Shown here: positions 6,894 through 16,342 of the stretch, one piece after another
Layout of the letters: each line of letters begins with the position of its first letter
Numbering within the stretch: the first letter of the stretch is position 1
DNA from: Arthrobacter sp. NIO-1057
Lineage (GTDB): Bacteria > Actinomycetota > Actinomycetes > Actinomycetales > Micrococcaceae
NCBI RefSeq assembly: GCF_900094805.1
Contig: NZ_FMAT01000006.1
Coordinates: 1 to 64,000 of the forward strand
Length of the DNA stretch: 64,000 nucleotides
Reading direction: 5' to 3'
Made by a program: the position numbers and the translations under genes
The notes under the pieces: model-generated
Database searches by the model: none
Seen by the model: only the letters and a program-made list of their open reading frames with translations
What the model was told of the DNA's origin: nothing

Positions 6894-7895
6894 ATGAGCA
6901 ATCTGGAGCACAGCCCCGCTGAAATCGACTGTTGCAAGGTCGCGTCCCACGCTGAGGTTGAAATCCTCACTCCCCGTGAAGTCCCCTTGGGCGGCCCACG
7001 CGCCATGACAGTCTTCCGCACCCTGCCGCAAAAGCAACGCAGCCTCATTGGCGCATGGTGCTTCCTCGACCACTACGGTCCCGACGACGTCAAAGCCACC
7101 GGTGGCATGAACGTTCCACGCCACCCGCATACCGGCCTACAAACTGTCTCGTGGTTGTTCACCGGAGGGATCAACCACTTGGATTCGGCTGGGTTCAAAG
7201 CCACCGTGCGTCCTGGCGAGGTCAACCTCATGACCGCCGGGCATGGCATTAGCCATTCAGAAATTCTCACAGATGACACCACCATCTTGCATGGTGCCCA
7301 GTTGTGGACCGCGTTGCCAGATCACGCTCGAAACATGGAACATACTTTTGAGAACTACCGACCCGAGCCTCTTCACGGTGACGACTGGTCAATCTCGGTA
7401 TTCCTGGGCAGTTATGAAATCGCCGGCCAACGATCCACCTCCCCGGTCATCACCCACACCGAACTCGGTGGCGCGGAACTACGTTTGGCACCGAACACCG
7501 AGATTGAGGTCCTCGTCCCGGAACATCATGAGCATGGAGTCCTAGTAGATTCAGGCGCCCTCAATGTTAACGGGCAGCAGTTGGCCCCACGAGAACTCGG
7601 CTTCGTGCGGGCCGGGTGCAAAACTCTGCGTTTAGCGTCTGGCGATGACCCGGTGCTGGCTTTACTTATTGGCGGTGAACCGCTGAATGAGGACATTTTG
7701 ATGTGGTGGAACTTTGTGGGCCGCACCCATGAGGAGGTCCTGGCCTTCCGTGCACAATGGCAGGCGGAGATAGCGGCCGAACCGGGCGATGCCAGTGCAG
7801 ATCGTTTTGGGCCGTTTCCACCCAACACTCCAGCGGCCTTACCTGCCCCAACCCTGCCCACTGTTCGCCTGCGCCCTCGCGTCAACCCGTCCTGA
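6894..7895 (+). CDS. Pirin-family bicupin protein
   Basis: The 333-residue protein has the pirin N-terminal cupin with RHPHTGLQTVSWLF and AGHGISHSE carrying the metal-binding His residues (two in the first, one in the second) and a Glu, followed by a second cupin-like domain (EVLVPEHHEHGVLVDSGALNVNG) and the typical C-terminal NFVGRTHEEVLAFRAQW. Pirins bind iron; some have quercetinase activity and others modulate metabolic enzymes or respond to oxidative stress. The gene is divergent from marR and followed 17 nt later by a GNAT gene, so both may form a stress-related unit. The exact substrate is unknown. Confidence 0.92.
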   Translation: MSNLEHSPAEIDCCKVASHAEVEILTPREVPLGGPRAMTVFRTLPQKQRSLIGAWCFLDHYGPDDVKATGGMNVPRHPHTGLQTVSWLFTGGINHLDSAGFKATVRPGEVNLMTAGHGISHSEILTDDTTILHGAQLWTALPDHARNMEHTFENYRPEPLHGDDWSISVFLGSYEIAGQRSTSPVITHTELGGAELRLAPNTEIEVLVPEHHEHGVLVDSGALNVNGQQLAPRELGFVRAGCKTLRLASGDDPVLALLIGGEPLNEDILMWWNFVGRTHEEVLAFRAQWQAEIAAEPGDASADRFGPFPPNTPAALPAPTLPTVRLRPRVNPS

Positions 7896-7912
7896 AACTA
7901 AGGAGACCGATC

Positions 7913-8245
7913 ATGAGTGAAATCAAACCAGTATCGCTTCCAGAACGCAGGCGTTTCGCCCTCGAAGACGATGGCAAGGTCATTGGTGCCGCGCACTTCC
8001 GTGACTTTGAAGGTGCTACCGGTATCGAACGGATCTTTTTCCACACCACCGTGGATGAAGAATATGGCGGTCAGGGGCTGGCTAGCATCATGGTGAAGTT
8101 CGCATTAGAGAACACCATTGCCAGCGGAGCGAAAATTGTTGCCGTATGCCCGTACGTCAAAAACTACGTGGCCAAACACCACGAATACGACCAGCACCTA
8201 GTTCAGCCAACCAAAGCTCACCTGGACATCTTGCCGCGCGACTAA
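7913..8245 (+). CDS. GNAT-like N-acetyltransferase (YjdJ/NATD1 type)
   Basis: The 110-residue protein starts at ATG 7913, with AAGGAGACC upstream. The short single-domain GNAT fold is recognised by HTTVDEEYGGQGLASIMVKFAL (the acetyl-CoA pyrophosphate-binding loop, G-G-Q-G-L) and the closing VCPYVKNYVAKHHEYDQHL (C-P-Y-V...Y motif of the YjdJ/NATD1 group). These small proteins are widespread in bacteria; their substrate is not established. The stop overlaps the stop of the convergent MFS gene by three bases. Confidence 0.88.
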   Translation: MSEIKPVSLPERRRFALEDDGKVIGAAHFRDFEGATGIERIFFHTTVDEEYGGQGLASIMVKFALENTIASGAKIVAVCPYVKNYVAKHHEYDQHLVQPTKAHLDILPRD

Positions 8246-9627
8246 TCGGCCAAAGAAACTGGGCTTCCCTTGGTCCGCGGGGAAATGACGATCAAGATCA
8301 GGATCAACACCAAGCTGAAGGTGAAGACCGAAACGAACCCGGTACCGGCAGCGGCCATCGCAAAGATGACACCGCCGATGGCCGTGGCCCCGGCATTGCC
8401 CAACGAGTCCGCCACGGACATGGCTGAGGAGTTAAAGCCCTGTTCTTCCTTAGCTGATAGGGCGAGCATGTTGACGTTTTGCCGGGGAAAGATCATTCCC
8501 ATACCAAATCCACCCACGGCCCAGCCACACACCAGCACGATCACCGGCGGGTGGAAGATCGCGGTGGCCAATGCCGTGGCTATGGCCACGCTCCCGGCCA
8601 CTGCTCCCAGCATGATGCACGTCGAGGAAGAGACCCGCTCCCCCAATTTTCCTTGCAACCAGGAACCCACCGACCAGCACAGTGCCGATGCGGTCAGAAT
8701 CAGACCGGCCCGGTCCGGGGCAAGGAAGTACTCCTCGCGCAACAGGTACGGCAGGTAAACCTCCACACCAAAGAAGGCTCCGGTGATGAAAATCCTGGTC
8801 ATGATGGTTGCTGGCAAACCACGGCTGACCTTGAATGTTCCGCGGGGTAGCAGTGGGCGAATGGCCACCAACGCCACCAACAGGGCCAACGCGAGACCGA
8901 TCAGTGAGAACCTGCTGTTCGAGTTGCCCAAGAGGTTCATCGAGATCACGGCAAGACCAGTAAGCCCGGCGAGCGCCAAGCGTTTGAGTGATACCGGACC
9001 GAGATCTTTATTGCGCACAGAGTCCAGTGATTTGAGTACCGGAATCATGGCGCAGAAGGACACCACCACCAAAACGGCGACACCCGAAAAGACCCAACGC
9101 CACCCAAGGTGTACTGCCATGAGGCCGGCCAGCCATGGTCCAACCATCGCTGGCAGTACCCAGGCCGTGGCGAAGAGTGCAAAGATTTTTGAGTGTAAGT
9201 GCCCAGGGTAGGCGCGAGCAATCAGTACGTAGATGGCCACCGTGATGGCTCCACCACCGATGCCCTGCAAGATTCGTCCACCAATGAGTGTCTGCATATT
9301 TACTGCCGAACCACAGATCAGTAAGCCCACGCAGAAGATCGCGACGCTGATGAATAAGGGGTATTTTGGCCCCCAGCGGTCGGTGACTTCGCCGGCGGCC
9401 ACCATGCCCAGCATCCCGCTAGCGATCGGCGCGGCAAAGGCCAGCGCAAAATAGCGTTGACCATCAAGCAGTTCGCTGACCACCGGCATGACGGTGGTGA
9501 CTGCCATGGATTCAAAGGCCACGAGGAACACCAGAATAAACATGCCCATGGTGGTGGCCAAGAATTGTGGTGCATAGATGGTGTCTGTAGCGGGCGCAGG
9601 GGTGTGGCTACTACGGTTTAGGGGCAT
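8242..9627 (-). CDS. MFS drug/solute exporter (DHA2-like)
   Basis: The 461-residue protein has about twelve to fourteen hydrophobic segments. Motif A is seen as GEVTDRWGPKYPL near residues 80-92, and the antiporter-type motif C as WVLPAMVGPWLAG near 157-169, which is characteristic of proton-coupled efflux pumps. The start region MPLNRSSHTPAPATDTIYAPQ is cytoplasmic and hydrophilic. The gene follows the ZIP transporter gene by 22 nt on the same strand. The substrate cannot be predicted; drugs or metabolites are typical for the family. Confidence 0.88.
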   Translation of the reverse strand: MPLNRSSHTPAPATDTIYAPQFLATTMGMFILVFLVAFESMAVTTVMPVVSELLDGQRYFALAFAAPIASGMLGMVAAGEVTDRWGPKYPLFISVAIFCVGLLICGSAVNMQTLIGGRILQGIGGGAITVAIYVLIARAYPGHLHSKIFALFATAWVLPAMVGPWLAGLMAVHLGWRWVFSGVAVLVVVSFCAMIPVLKSLDSVRNKDLGPVSLKRLALAGLTGLAVISMNLLGNSNSRFSLIGLALALLVALVAIRPLLPRGTFKVSRGLPATIMTRIFITGAFFGVEVYLPYLLREEYFLAPDRAGLILTASALCWSVGSWLQGKLGERVSSSTCIMLGAVAGSVAIATALATAIFHPPVIVLVCGWAVGGFGMGMIFPRQNVNMLALSAKEEQGFNSSAMSVADSLGNAGATAIGGVIFAMAAAGTGFVSVFTFSLVLILILIVISPRTKGSPVSLAD

Positions 9628-9649
9628 GGACTAATCATGCCAGCTTTTC

Positions 9650-10393
9650 CTAACCGCCTAGCACGTGCAATGCAAAGGCCGAAAGGAAGCCACCGGTAAC
9701 CAATAATCCGGTGTAGTCATGTTCCACAGCGTAAGCTTCGGGAATCATCGTGTCGGCAATCATCGTTAGAATCCCGCCTGCTGCCACTGCAGTGGCAAAA
9801 GCCAGAACTTCTTCAGGCATGGATGCCATGACAAGCGCCCCAAAGTAGGCGGCCAGCCCACTGGCAACCGTAATGGATCCCCACAGCAGGACAATCGATG
9901 TCCCTTTGCGTCCGGCACTTTTCATCGCAGCGGTGCTGGCAAGGCCTTCTGGAACGTTGGAAATAAAAATGGCAATGAGCATAGCGGGGTTGATGCTGGC
10001 ACCGGTCACCACGCTCAGCCCCAGGGCCACCGATTCAGGGATGCCATCAATTAAGGCCCCTACGGCTAATGCGGTTCCGGAGGACTCACCGTCCCCAGGG
10101 TTGCCCGTAGATTTCTGTCGCTTTTTGGTGCGCCAGTCCAATAGTCGGTTTGCCGAGAAGTACAACGCTGCACCAACCAGTACGCCGGCTACCGTAGCTA
10201 CAAGTCCGCCAGTTTCAAAGGCCTCAAGTACAAGTTCAAAACTCAGCGCACTGACCAGCACTCCTGCACCGAAGGCCATAATTGCGCAGACCCAAACTTT
10301 TGGGATTTTCAGCCACCACGCGGCGCCAGAACCCAGTAACAGGGCCGAGCCTGCCACCGTGCCCCAAAGCAAAGCCTGCAAAGAAGCGAACAT
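9650..10393 (-). CDS. ZIP-family divalent metal transporter
   Basis: The 247-residue membrane protein from ATG 10393 has about eight hydrophobic segments and the two ZIP signature helices: ALIDGIPESVALGLS (His replaced by Asp in the first metal site) and ISNVPEGLASTAAMKS. ZIP proteins import zinc, iron or manganese into the cytoplasm. A basic Lys/Arg-rich loop (WRTKKRQKS) separates the early and late helices. A TTG seven codons earlier is possible, but the ATG has TATAGT seven bases upstream, suggesting a leaderless start. It is co-oriented with the MFS gene. Confidence 0.87.
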   Translation of the reverse strand: MFASLQALLWGTVAGSALLLGSGAAWWLKIPKVWVCAIMAFGAGVLVSALSFELVLEAFETGGLVATVAGVLVGAALYFSANRLLDWRTKKRQKSTGNPGDGESSGTALAVGALIDGIPESVALGLSVVTGASINPAMLIAIFISNVPEGLASTAAMKSAGRKGTSIVLLWGSITVASGLAAYFGALVMASMPEEVLAFATAVAAGGILTMIADTMIPEAYAVEHDYTGLLVTGGFLSAFALHVLGG

Positions 10394-10454
10394 GGCACCC
10401 ACTATAGCCAGCAAGTCACCGGCTTAGTAGGTGCCATGTTAGTTCAGCAGGGCA

Positions 10455-11810
10455 TTAACCGTCAGAGGACATATTGCTGAAGCGTGAGTAGTGGCCTTGG
10501 AATGCCACGGTGATGGTCTTCGTGGGACCGGCACGGTGCTTCGCGATGATCACGTCGGCTTCACCCGGGCGATTTTCCTTGTCGTAGACGTCGTCACGGT
10601 GCAGCAGGATCACCATGTCGGCGTCCTGCTCAATGGAACCGGACTCACGAAGGTCCGAGACCATTGGCCGCTTGTCAGTACGCTGCTCAGAACCACGGTT
10701 CAGCTGCGACAACGCAATCAACGGCACGTCGAGCTCTTTAGCCAACAGCTTGAGGTTACGCGAAAACTCGGAAACTTCCTGCTGGCGTGATTCCACGCGC
10801 TTACCTGAGCTCATCAGCTGCAGGTAGTCAAGGATGATCATGCGCAACTCGTTGCGCTGTTTCAGGCGACGGCACTTGGCACGGATTTCCATCATGGACA
10901 TATTCGGCGAATCATCGATGAACAGTGGCGCTTCGTTCAAACGCCCCATGGTGGTGGCAATCTTGGTCCACTGGGCATCTTCCACGGAACCTTTACGCAG
11001 ATCCTGGAGCTGGATCGAGGCTTCGGCGGAAAGCAGGCGCATCGCAATTTCATTGCGACCCATTTCCAAGGAGAAGAAGACGGTAGCCATGTTGTTCTTA
11101 ATGGCTGCAGAGCGGGCGAAGTCCAACGCGAAGGTTGATTTACCCACTGCAGGACGTGCAGCGATAATGATCATCTGCCCACCTTTCAGGCCCTGGGTCA
11201 ATTCGTCGAATTCGTAGAACCCGGTAGGGACACCGGTGATGCCATCTCCGGCGTTGGCGGCGTTTTCAATTTCGTCGACGGTGCCTTCGATAATGTCCGA
11301 AAGGCGTACGTAGTCTTCGCTGCTGCGGTTTTCTGCAACTTTGTAGACCTCGGCCTGCGCTTCATTAACGATGGCGTCAACTTCACCGTCGGGTGAGTAG
11401 CCCATTTGGACAATGCGCGTTCCGGCATCAACGAGGCGACGCAGCACGGCGCGTTCGCGCACGATTTCTGCATAGTAGCCAGCGTTAGCTGCGGTAGGTA
11501 CCTGCTGAATAAGGTTGTGAAGGTATGCGGCACCGCCTACGCGGGAAATTTCGCCACGTTTGGTCAGTAGGTCAGCCACGGTCACAGCATCGGCAGGTTC
11601 GCCTCGACCATATAAATCGATGATGGCTTCGTAAACGGATTCGTGGGCAGGGCGATAGAAGTCGGTTCCTCGCAACGCCTCCACAACGTCGGCGATGGCG
11701 TCCTTGGATAGCATCATGCCGCCGAGCACAGACATTTCAGCTTCAACATCCTGCGGCGGTTTGCGCCCTGCGTCGGATTCTCGTCCCTCGTAAACCGGCT
11801 CAGCACTCAT
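10455..11810 (-). CDS. dnaB: Replicative DNA helicase DnaB
   Basis: The 451-residue protein from ATG 11810 is preceded by GGAAG at 8 nt; earlier in-frame ATGs at 11825 and 11858 are less well placed. It has the N-terminal primase-interaction domain (PPQDVEAEMSVLGGMMLSKD), Walker A ARPAVGKST, Walker B region MIILDYLQLM, and the RecA-like C-terminus with SDLRESGSIEQDADMV and KHRAGPTKTITVAFQ. There is no intein. It unwinds DNA at the replication fork as a hexamer. In many actinobacteria it follows rplI directly; here the two are about 8 kb apart. The upstream region carries many DnaA boxes. Confidence 0.98.
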   Translation of the reverse strand: MSAEPVYEGRESDAGRKPPQDVEAEMSVLGGMMLSKDAIADVVEALRGTDFYRPAHESVYEAIIDLYGRGEPADAVTVADLLTKRGEISRVGGAAYLHNLIQQVPTAANAGYYAEIVRERAVLRRLVDAGTRIVQMGYSPDGEVDAIVNEAQAEVYKVAENRSSEDYVRLSDIIEGTVDEIENAANAGDGITGVPTGFYEFDELTQGLKGGQMIIIAARPAVGKSTFALDFARSAAIKNNMATVFFSLEMGRNEIAMRLLSAEASIQLQDLRKGSVEDAQWTKIATTMGRLNEAPLFIDDSPNMSMMEIRAKCRRLKQRNELRMIILDYLQLMSSGKRVESRQQEVSEFSRNLKLLAKELDVPLIALSQLNRGSEQRTDKRPMVSDLRESGSIEQDADMVILLHRDDVYDKENRPGEADVIIAKHRAGPTKTITVAFQGHYSRFSNMSSDG

Positions 11811-11915
11811 TGCAGACACTTCCATCCCCTCTTGACCGCACTGGGAAAGATCTTCCATGCCAGGCGGCCACGTTTCATCTTGTCAGTTGATACCGACAGT
11901 TCGATGGAAAACGTC

Positions 11916-12365
11916 TGTGGATAGTTCTGTCCCAAGGCCAACACTATGGCTGATATTTACCCACGTAAACCTCATTATCCACAGCTTCTGTGCATAACAC
12001 ACCCTCACTTGTGGATTAGCCTGTTCACTATCTGGGGAGAACTCTGTGGATTACGAGCAAATATCCACCAGCATTGCGCTTTGACTTGGGATTACGTAGT
12101 TTCACAGTTGTGGACATAAAGATATTTTACTGAAGATAACGCTATGTCCTCAGAAGTTATCAACAAGCGAAAACACCCGAAATTCAAGGTTTTTCACCCT
12201 TAATGCACAATTCCACACAACCTACCCACATGTATGTGGATAAGCATGTGGATACTTGGAGTATTACAAAAGACTTAGTCACCAGCATTAAATTGAACTA
12301 GATCAAGCCCAGATGAACAGTAGTCCACATTTTTGCGTCAGTTCCCTCGTTCGCACCGTGGATAA
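11916..12365. promoter_or_regulatory. Cluster of DnaA boxes upstream of dnaB
   Basis: Within 450 bp there are two perfect TTATCCACA sites (11975-11983 on plus; 12235-12243 on minus) and several one-mismatch sites: 11916-11924, 12010-12018, 12045-12053 and 12247-12255 on minus, 12157-12165 on plus, and 12357-12365 on minus. Weaker ones occur at 12109-12117 and 12321-12329. The stretch is rich in A/T (for example 12118-12140). No protein-coding frame is apparent in 11811-12398. It may control dnaB, titrate DnaA, or act as a secondary origin-like element. Confidence 0.75.
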
Positions 12366-12398
12366 CTCTTTGCCGGGTTCAACGTGCTCAATAATCAA

Positions 12399-12442
12399 CA
12401 AGGCTCGGTGGGGATCACTGTTGTGATCCCCACCGAGCCTTG
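12399..12442 (-). terminator. Strong intrinsic terminator-like hairpin
   Basis: A perfect 20-bp inverted repeat (12399-12418 with 12423-12442) around the loop TGTT lies just after the flavin reductase stop. On the minus strand it is followed by a moderately T-rich tract. It also insulates the DnaA-box region. Confidence 0.85.
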
Positions 12443-12464
12443 TGAAAGCTACTGCGCAGAGGTG

Positions 12465-12965
12465 TTAGACGAGTTCAGGAATTGGGATGGAATGAAATCG
12501 AGAATCATGGAAGATCTGTGGGGAGTGCTGCGATACGTGATGCCCATGCACCTCCAAAAGCACAACCCAGTGATCTCCTGCTTCAACTTCGTTGTAAATT
12601 GAGGTCTCCAGCCACAAGGTGGACTCTTCGACAAATAGTGCGCCCTCTTCAGAGGTCACGGTATTGATACCACGGAAACGGTCACCGTTCTTCGAAGCAA
12701 TCTGCGCGCACACGCCATCATTCTGATCACTAAGCACCGAAACCCCAATATGGCTAGCGGCACGCAGTTTCGGCCACGTATTAGACGACTTCTGGACTGC
12801 AAACATTACCAATGCAGGTTCCAGTGAAACTCCGACAGTGAATGACGATGCAACGATTCCGGTCTTAACACCGTCAATCTCTGCACACAGAGCAGCAACA
12901 CCTGAGGGGTGCTGAGCGAAAACCTTACGCAACGATAACGGGTCAAGTTCACGATTTAATGACAT
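12465..12965 (-). CDS. Flavin reductase-like protein (FMN-binding split barrel)
   Basis: The 166-residue protein starts at ATG 12965, with GAAGGA 9 nt upstream; a longer frame start at 12992 has no such site. It contains the HpaC/flavin-reductase outline: FAQHPSGVAALCAEIDGVKTG, then VASSFTVGVSLEPALVMFAVQKSSNTWPKLR, and a late GDHWVVLLEVHGHH segment. These enzymes use NAD(P)H to reduce flavin for a partner monooxygenase. No monooxygenase gene is adjacent, and the divergent neighbour is an acyl-CoA ligase, so its partner is unknown. Confidence 0.88.
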   Translation of the reverse strand: MSLNRELDPLSLRKVFAQHPSGVAALCAEIDGVKTGIVASSFTVGVSLEPALVMFAVQKSSNTWPKLRAASHIGVSVLSDQNDGVCAQIASKNGDRFRGINTVTSEEGALFVEESTLWLETSIYNEVEAGDHWVVLLEVHGHHVSQHSPQIFHDSRFHSIPIPELV

Positions 12966-13554
12966 GGCTCGATTCCTTCGGGTCTTGCCCACTGCGCCAG
13001 ACCCAATGGACGTTGTGATTCGGGATGAACCGAACTAGTTCCCACTGAGGTTTCACGCCGTGCGCGGTACTTGTTCCGACACCATTTAGTGCAGAACCGA
13101 ATCCTCACCTGGAGCACCCCACTACCGTTGAGAGGGTTGCCGATCAGCAAGCCAGGGCTCTTAGCTGATGCTCTTGATTCTGTCTAAAACGATATGGCTC
13201 ATGACGAAGCACCGTCAAACAAATGACTTCGCAAATCGCAATATTCAACAAAATATTCGGCATCGATACCCGTTCGCCCATCCCGCACAGTCTTTTATTC
13301 GCGAAATCACCCACATCTAAGGCTTTTCGTAGGCATTAACCATGTGACGTAAGTCGTAACGCATTAACTTATGACCAGCCGCCAACTCCATCGATTCCCG
13401 AACCGCCACCGCTATTTATCATCCGCTCACCGATATGAAACTACGTTTCTAACTTTGACGCTGAGGTTCATGTAAGGATAAGGAATGCAGTGTTCCGGGT
13501 CACACCGATACTGTCTGTCACCGTTGCCAGAGAAGATGAATGAAGGATGCCTCC
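12966..13554. other. Divergent intergenic region, no gene seen
   Basis: These 589 bp separate the flavin reductase and the acyl-CoA ligase, which are divergent, so both promoters should lie here. No convincing small gene is visible. A GCATTAAC direct repeat (13333-13340 and 13361-13368) and a short inverted repeat, TAAGT (13350-13354) with ACTTA (13367-13371), could be regulator sites. A TTGACG hexamer near 13456 may be the -35 of the ligase promoter. Confidence 0.4.
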
Positions 13555-15162
13555 ATGGTCAAAATCCACGCCAACCATTCCGAACTCACTCCGTTGCGCT
13601 TCCTTGAACGCTCCGCTGAGGTTTACTCAAAGAAGACCGCCATCATCCATGGCACACGTAGTTATAGTTATCGAGAATTCGAGGCCTCGGTCCATCGTTT
13701 CGCTCAAGTCCTGGCCGAACGCATCAACCCTGGCGACCGGGTGGCAGTACTGGCACCGAATACCCCGGAAATGCTGATGGCACACTATGCGGTCCCGCTC
13801 GCTGGCGGGATACTCATCGCGCTGAACACCCGGCTATCCGCCCATGAACTGCAGTACATCATGGATCATTCCGAAGCGAAGCTATTGTTTGCGGACACGG
13901 AACTACTGGAAAACACTAAGAACTTACGGCGTGAGAATCCCACCTTGCAGGCCCTCATTGAAATCACCGATGACCAGTACACCGGCGCGCGCCCTCACGT
14001 AGACGTTGATGGCACGCTCCAAGAACTCCTAGCCACGGCCAGCGATGAACAACTTCCTTACGCAATCGCCGATGAGCGGGCACCAATAACTTTGAACTAC
14101 ACCTCGGGCACTACGGGCAAACCCAAGGGCGTACTCTACTCACACCGTGGCAGCTACTTGAACTCATTGGGCGAAGCACACCATCAAGGCTTCACCTCAG
14201 CAACTCGATACCTCTGGACCCTGCCCATGTTTCACTGCAACGGTTGGTGTACCCCGTGGGCCGTCACCGCCGCCGGAGGAACCCACTTGTGCCTGCGCGG
14301 GGTTCGTGAAGAACCAGTCTGGGACGCTATCGAAACCTTAGGGACAACCCATCTGTGCGGAGCACCAACAGTGTGCTCAATTATTGCCGACTCCCCTCTG
14401 GCCCATCAGCTTGATGCTCCCCTACGCATCACTACCGCCGGAGCACCACCTTCGCCGGCAATCATCTCAAAGCTGCAAAAACTCGGCATTGAGGTGGTCC
14501 ACGTCTACGGATTAACCGAAGTGTACGGTCCCTACACAGTCTGCGAATTCCAAGAGGAATGGGAACAACTCGAATCGGCCGAACGCGCAGCTAAACTTTC
14601 TCGACAAGGCGTCGGTATGATCACCGCTGAATCCGCACGCATCGTGGACGAGAACATGAACGATGTACCAGCCGACGGGCAGAGTATGGGTGAAATAGTC
14701 TTGCGTGGCAATAACGTCATGATCGGTTATTACCGTGACGAAATAGCCACCCAGCAAGCCTTCGCCGGGGGCTGGTTCCACACCGGGGATCTTGGAGTGA
14801 TGCACCCCGATGGTTATATCCAGGTCCGCGACCGGGCCAAGGACATCATCATCTCTGGTGGCGAGAACATCTCAACCATCGAAGTAGAGCAAGCCTTGGC
14901 ATCCCACCCAGAAGTCCTCGATTTAGCAGTCATTGGCCTGGCCGATGAAAAGTGGGGCGAACGACCGGTCGCCTATGTCATCCGCAGTAAAGGTTCCAAT
15001 CTCCAGGCCGAAGAGCTGATCAGTTTTGCTCGAGAAAAACTGGCCGGCTACAAGGTTCCACGCACCATCATCTTCCCGCAAGATTTACCGAGGACATCAA
15101 CAGGTAAAGTGCAAAAGAATGTATTACGAGCCCAAGCGCTAGAACAACTGCACAGCGCCTAA
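13555..15162 (+). CDS. AMP-forming fatty acyl-CoA synthetase (ligase)
   Basis: The 535-residue enzyme starts at ATG 13555, with GAAGGA at 7 nt; the ATG at 13540 lacks a site. It shows the adenylate-forming family motifs: P-loop-like [20 protein letters not shown], the A4/A5 region [36 protein letters not shown], and the C-terminal catalytic Lys in [12 protein letters not shown]-terminal length and the [11 protein letters not shown] segment place it with medium/long-chain ligases of the AlkK/FadD type. It activates a carboxylic acid with ATP and CoA. The hotdog thioesterase directly downstream suggests a shared acyl-CoA or aryl-CoA pathway. Confidence 0.93.
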   Translation: MVKIHANHSELTPLRFLERSAEVYSKKTAIIHGTRSYSYREFEASVHRFAQVLAERINPGDRVAVLAPNTPEMLMAHYAVPLAGGILIALNTRLSAHELQYIMDHSEAKLLFADTELLENTKNLRRENPTLQALIEITDDQYTGARPHVDVDGTLQELLATASDEQLPYAIADERAPITLNYTSGTTGKPKGVLYSHRGSYLNSLGEAHHQGFTSATRYLWTLPMFHCNGWCTPWAVTAAGGTHLCLRGVREEPVWDAIETLGTTHLCGAPTVCSIIADSPLAHQLDAPLRITTAGAPPSPAIISKLQKLGIEVVHVYGLTEVYGPYTVCEFQEEWEQLESAERAAKLSRQGVGMITAESARIVDENMNDVPADGQSMGEIVLRGNNVMIGYYRDEIATQQAFAGGWFHTGDLGVMHPDGYIQVRDRAKDIIISGGENISTIEVEQALASHPEVLDLAVIGLADEKWGERPVAYVIRSKGSNLQAEELISFAREKLAGYKVPRTIIFPQDLPRTSTGKVQKNVLRAQALEQLHSA

Positions 15163-15177
15163 CACTTTGGAGTACCG

Positions 15178-15594
15178 ATGAGTTCCCCGGAACAACGAAT
15201 TCCCAACAACGATAGCCGTTTTACGCAGAGCCTAGGACTGGTCTTTGACGAAATCACCGCCACCTACGTACGTGGGCACGCCGACCTGAACGAAGATCAC
15301 CACACACCGTGGGGCGTCGTTCATGGCGGGGTCTACACCTCGATGGTTGAAAGTGCTGGCAGTGTTGGAGCCAGCTACGCGGTGGCAGATCGCAACCAGT
15401 TTGCCGTTGGCGTTCACAATGCCACTGACTTCCTGCGACCTTCTACCGGGGCACAAGTACAGGTGGTGGCTACCGCGCTTTTCCAGGGACGGACCCAGCA
15501 GTTATGGGAAGTGATCATCACGGACCAGGGAACCGGAAAAGAGCTCTCGCGCGGACAATTACGCACCCAAAACGTAGATATGCCAAAAGCCTGA
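15178..15594 (+). CDS. PaaI-type hotdog thioesterase
   Basis: The 138-residue single hotdog domain has VVHGGVYTSMVESAGSVGA containing the HGG motif with a Glu in the following helix, as in PaaI/YbgC-like acyl-CoA thioesterases. It starts 15 nt after the ligase stop with TTGGAG before ATG. It probably hydrolyses an acyl- or aryl-CoA and relieves CoA sequestration in the same pathway. The substrate is unknown. Confidence 0.9.
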   Translation: MSSPEQRIPNNDSRFTQSLGLVFDEITATYVRGHADLNEDHHTPWGVVHGGVYTSMVESAGSVGASYAVADRNQFAVGVHNATDFLRPSTGAQVQVVATALFQGRTQQLWEVIITDQGTGKELSRGQLRTQNVDMPKA

Positions 15595-15640
15595 GCGTAT
15601 CCTAGGTGGCACTTAGCGAATCAGCTTCTGGAGGCTCATC

Positions 15641-16225
15641 ATGAGTGCCACCTATACCTTTGACGTGTTCAGCAGTCTTGATGGCTTCGGCAGTGCCGGC
15701 GGCGATTGGGGCGGCTACTGGGGAAAACAGGGATCTGAGCTACTGGACAGGCGCATGGAACTTTATAGTTCACCCTGTCATGTGGTGTTCGGAGCCAACA
15801 CCTTTCGTCTGTTCTCAAGGTTCTGGGAAGAGATTGAGCAAAATCCGGAAGTTGAAGACCCGTGGGGCGTGGCCTTGCATGAGCAACCAGCCACGGTCAT
15901 CTCCACGACACTTCAGGAACCGCTGAATTGGCCCGACGCCAGCTTAGAGCAGGAGGACGCCCTAGATGTGGTGAAAAGGCTAAAAAGTAGCTCGACACTC
16001 CCCCTCAGGTCGCACGGTAGTTTAGCGATGAATCATTCCTTGCTTGCCGCCGGCCTGGTGGATTTTGTTCAGGTCACCATCTTCCCTGTCCTCACCGGAC
16101 GCAATGGTAGTTCGCCGGTCTTCGGCGGTGTGGATGACTATGACCTTGAGCTGGTAGATTCACGTCTTCTGGATCGCAGCATCCAAGAACTTACCTACCG
16201 TCCGACTATTCATCGCACTTCCTGA
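15641..16225 (+). CDS. Dihydrofolate reductase/RibD C-terminal domain family protein
   Basis: The 194-residue protein has GGAGG before ATG 15641. It carries the RibD-C/DHFR-like fold outline: N-terminal FDVFSSLDGFGSA (substrate side), HVVFGANTFRLFSRFW (the nucleotide-binding glycine region) and a late GSLAMNHSLLAAGLVDFVQVTIFPVLTG typical for the YyaP/YwjB-like group. These NADPH-dependent reductases are rarely characterised. There is no riboflavin or folate gene nearby. Confidence 0.82.
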   Translation: MSATYTFDVFSSLDGFGSAGGDWGGYWGKQGSELLDRRMELYSSPCHVVFGANTFRLFSRFWEEIEQNPEVEDPWGVALHEQPATVISTTLQEPLNWPDASLEQEDALDVVKRLKSSSTLPLRSHGSLAMNHSLLAAGLVDFVQVTIFPVLTGRNGSSPVFGGVDDYDLELVDSRLLDRSIQELTYRPTIHRTS

Positions 16226-16342
16226 GGTGCTGCCTGAAATCTGAAAAACTCCCTGTAATACTGCTTCATTGCCTCCATTCGTGCACCGGTTAGTTATAAG
16301 TTCGTAGTTGATCAGCCACGTACTTGCAGAGGTGAAAGCGCA

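Noticed and set aside
12399-12442. The long perfect hairpin as part of an origin
   Set aside because: Its position just after the flavin reductase stop and its perfect stem fit a terminator better, although it borders the DnaA boxes.
13540-13554. ATG 13540 as start of the acyl-CoA ligase
   Set aside because: The GAAGGA site lies between this ATG and ATG 13555 and can only serve the latter.
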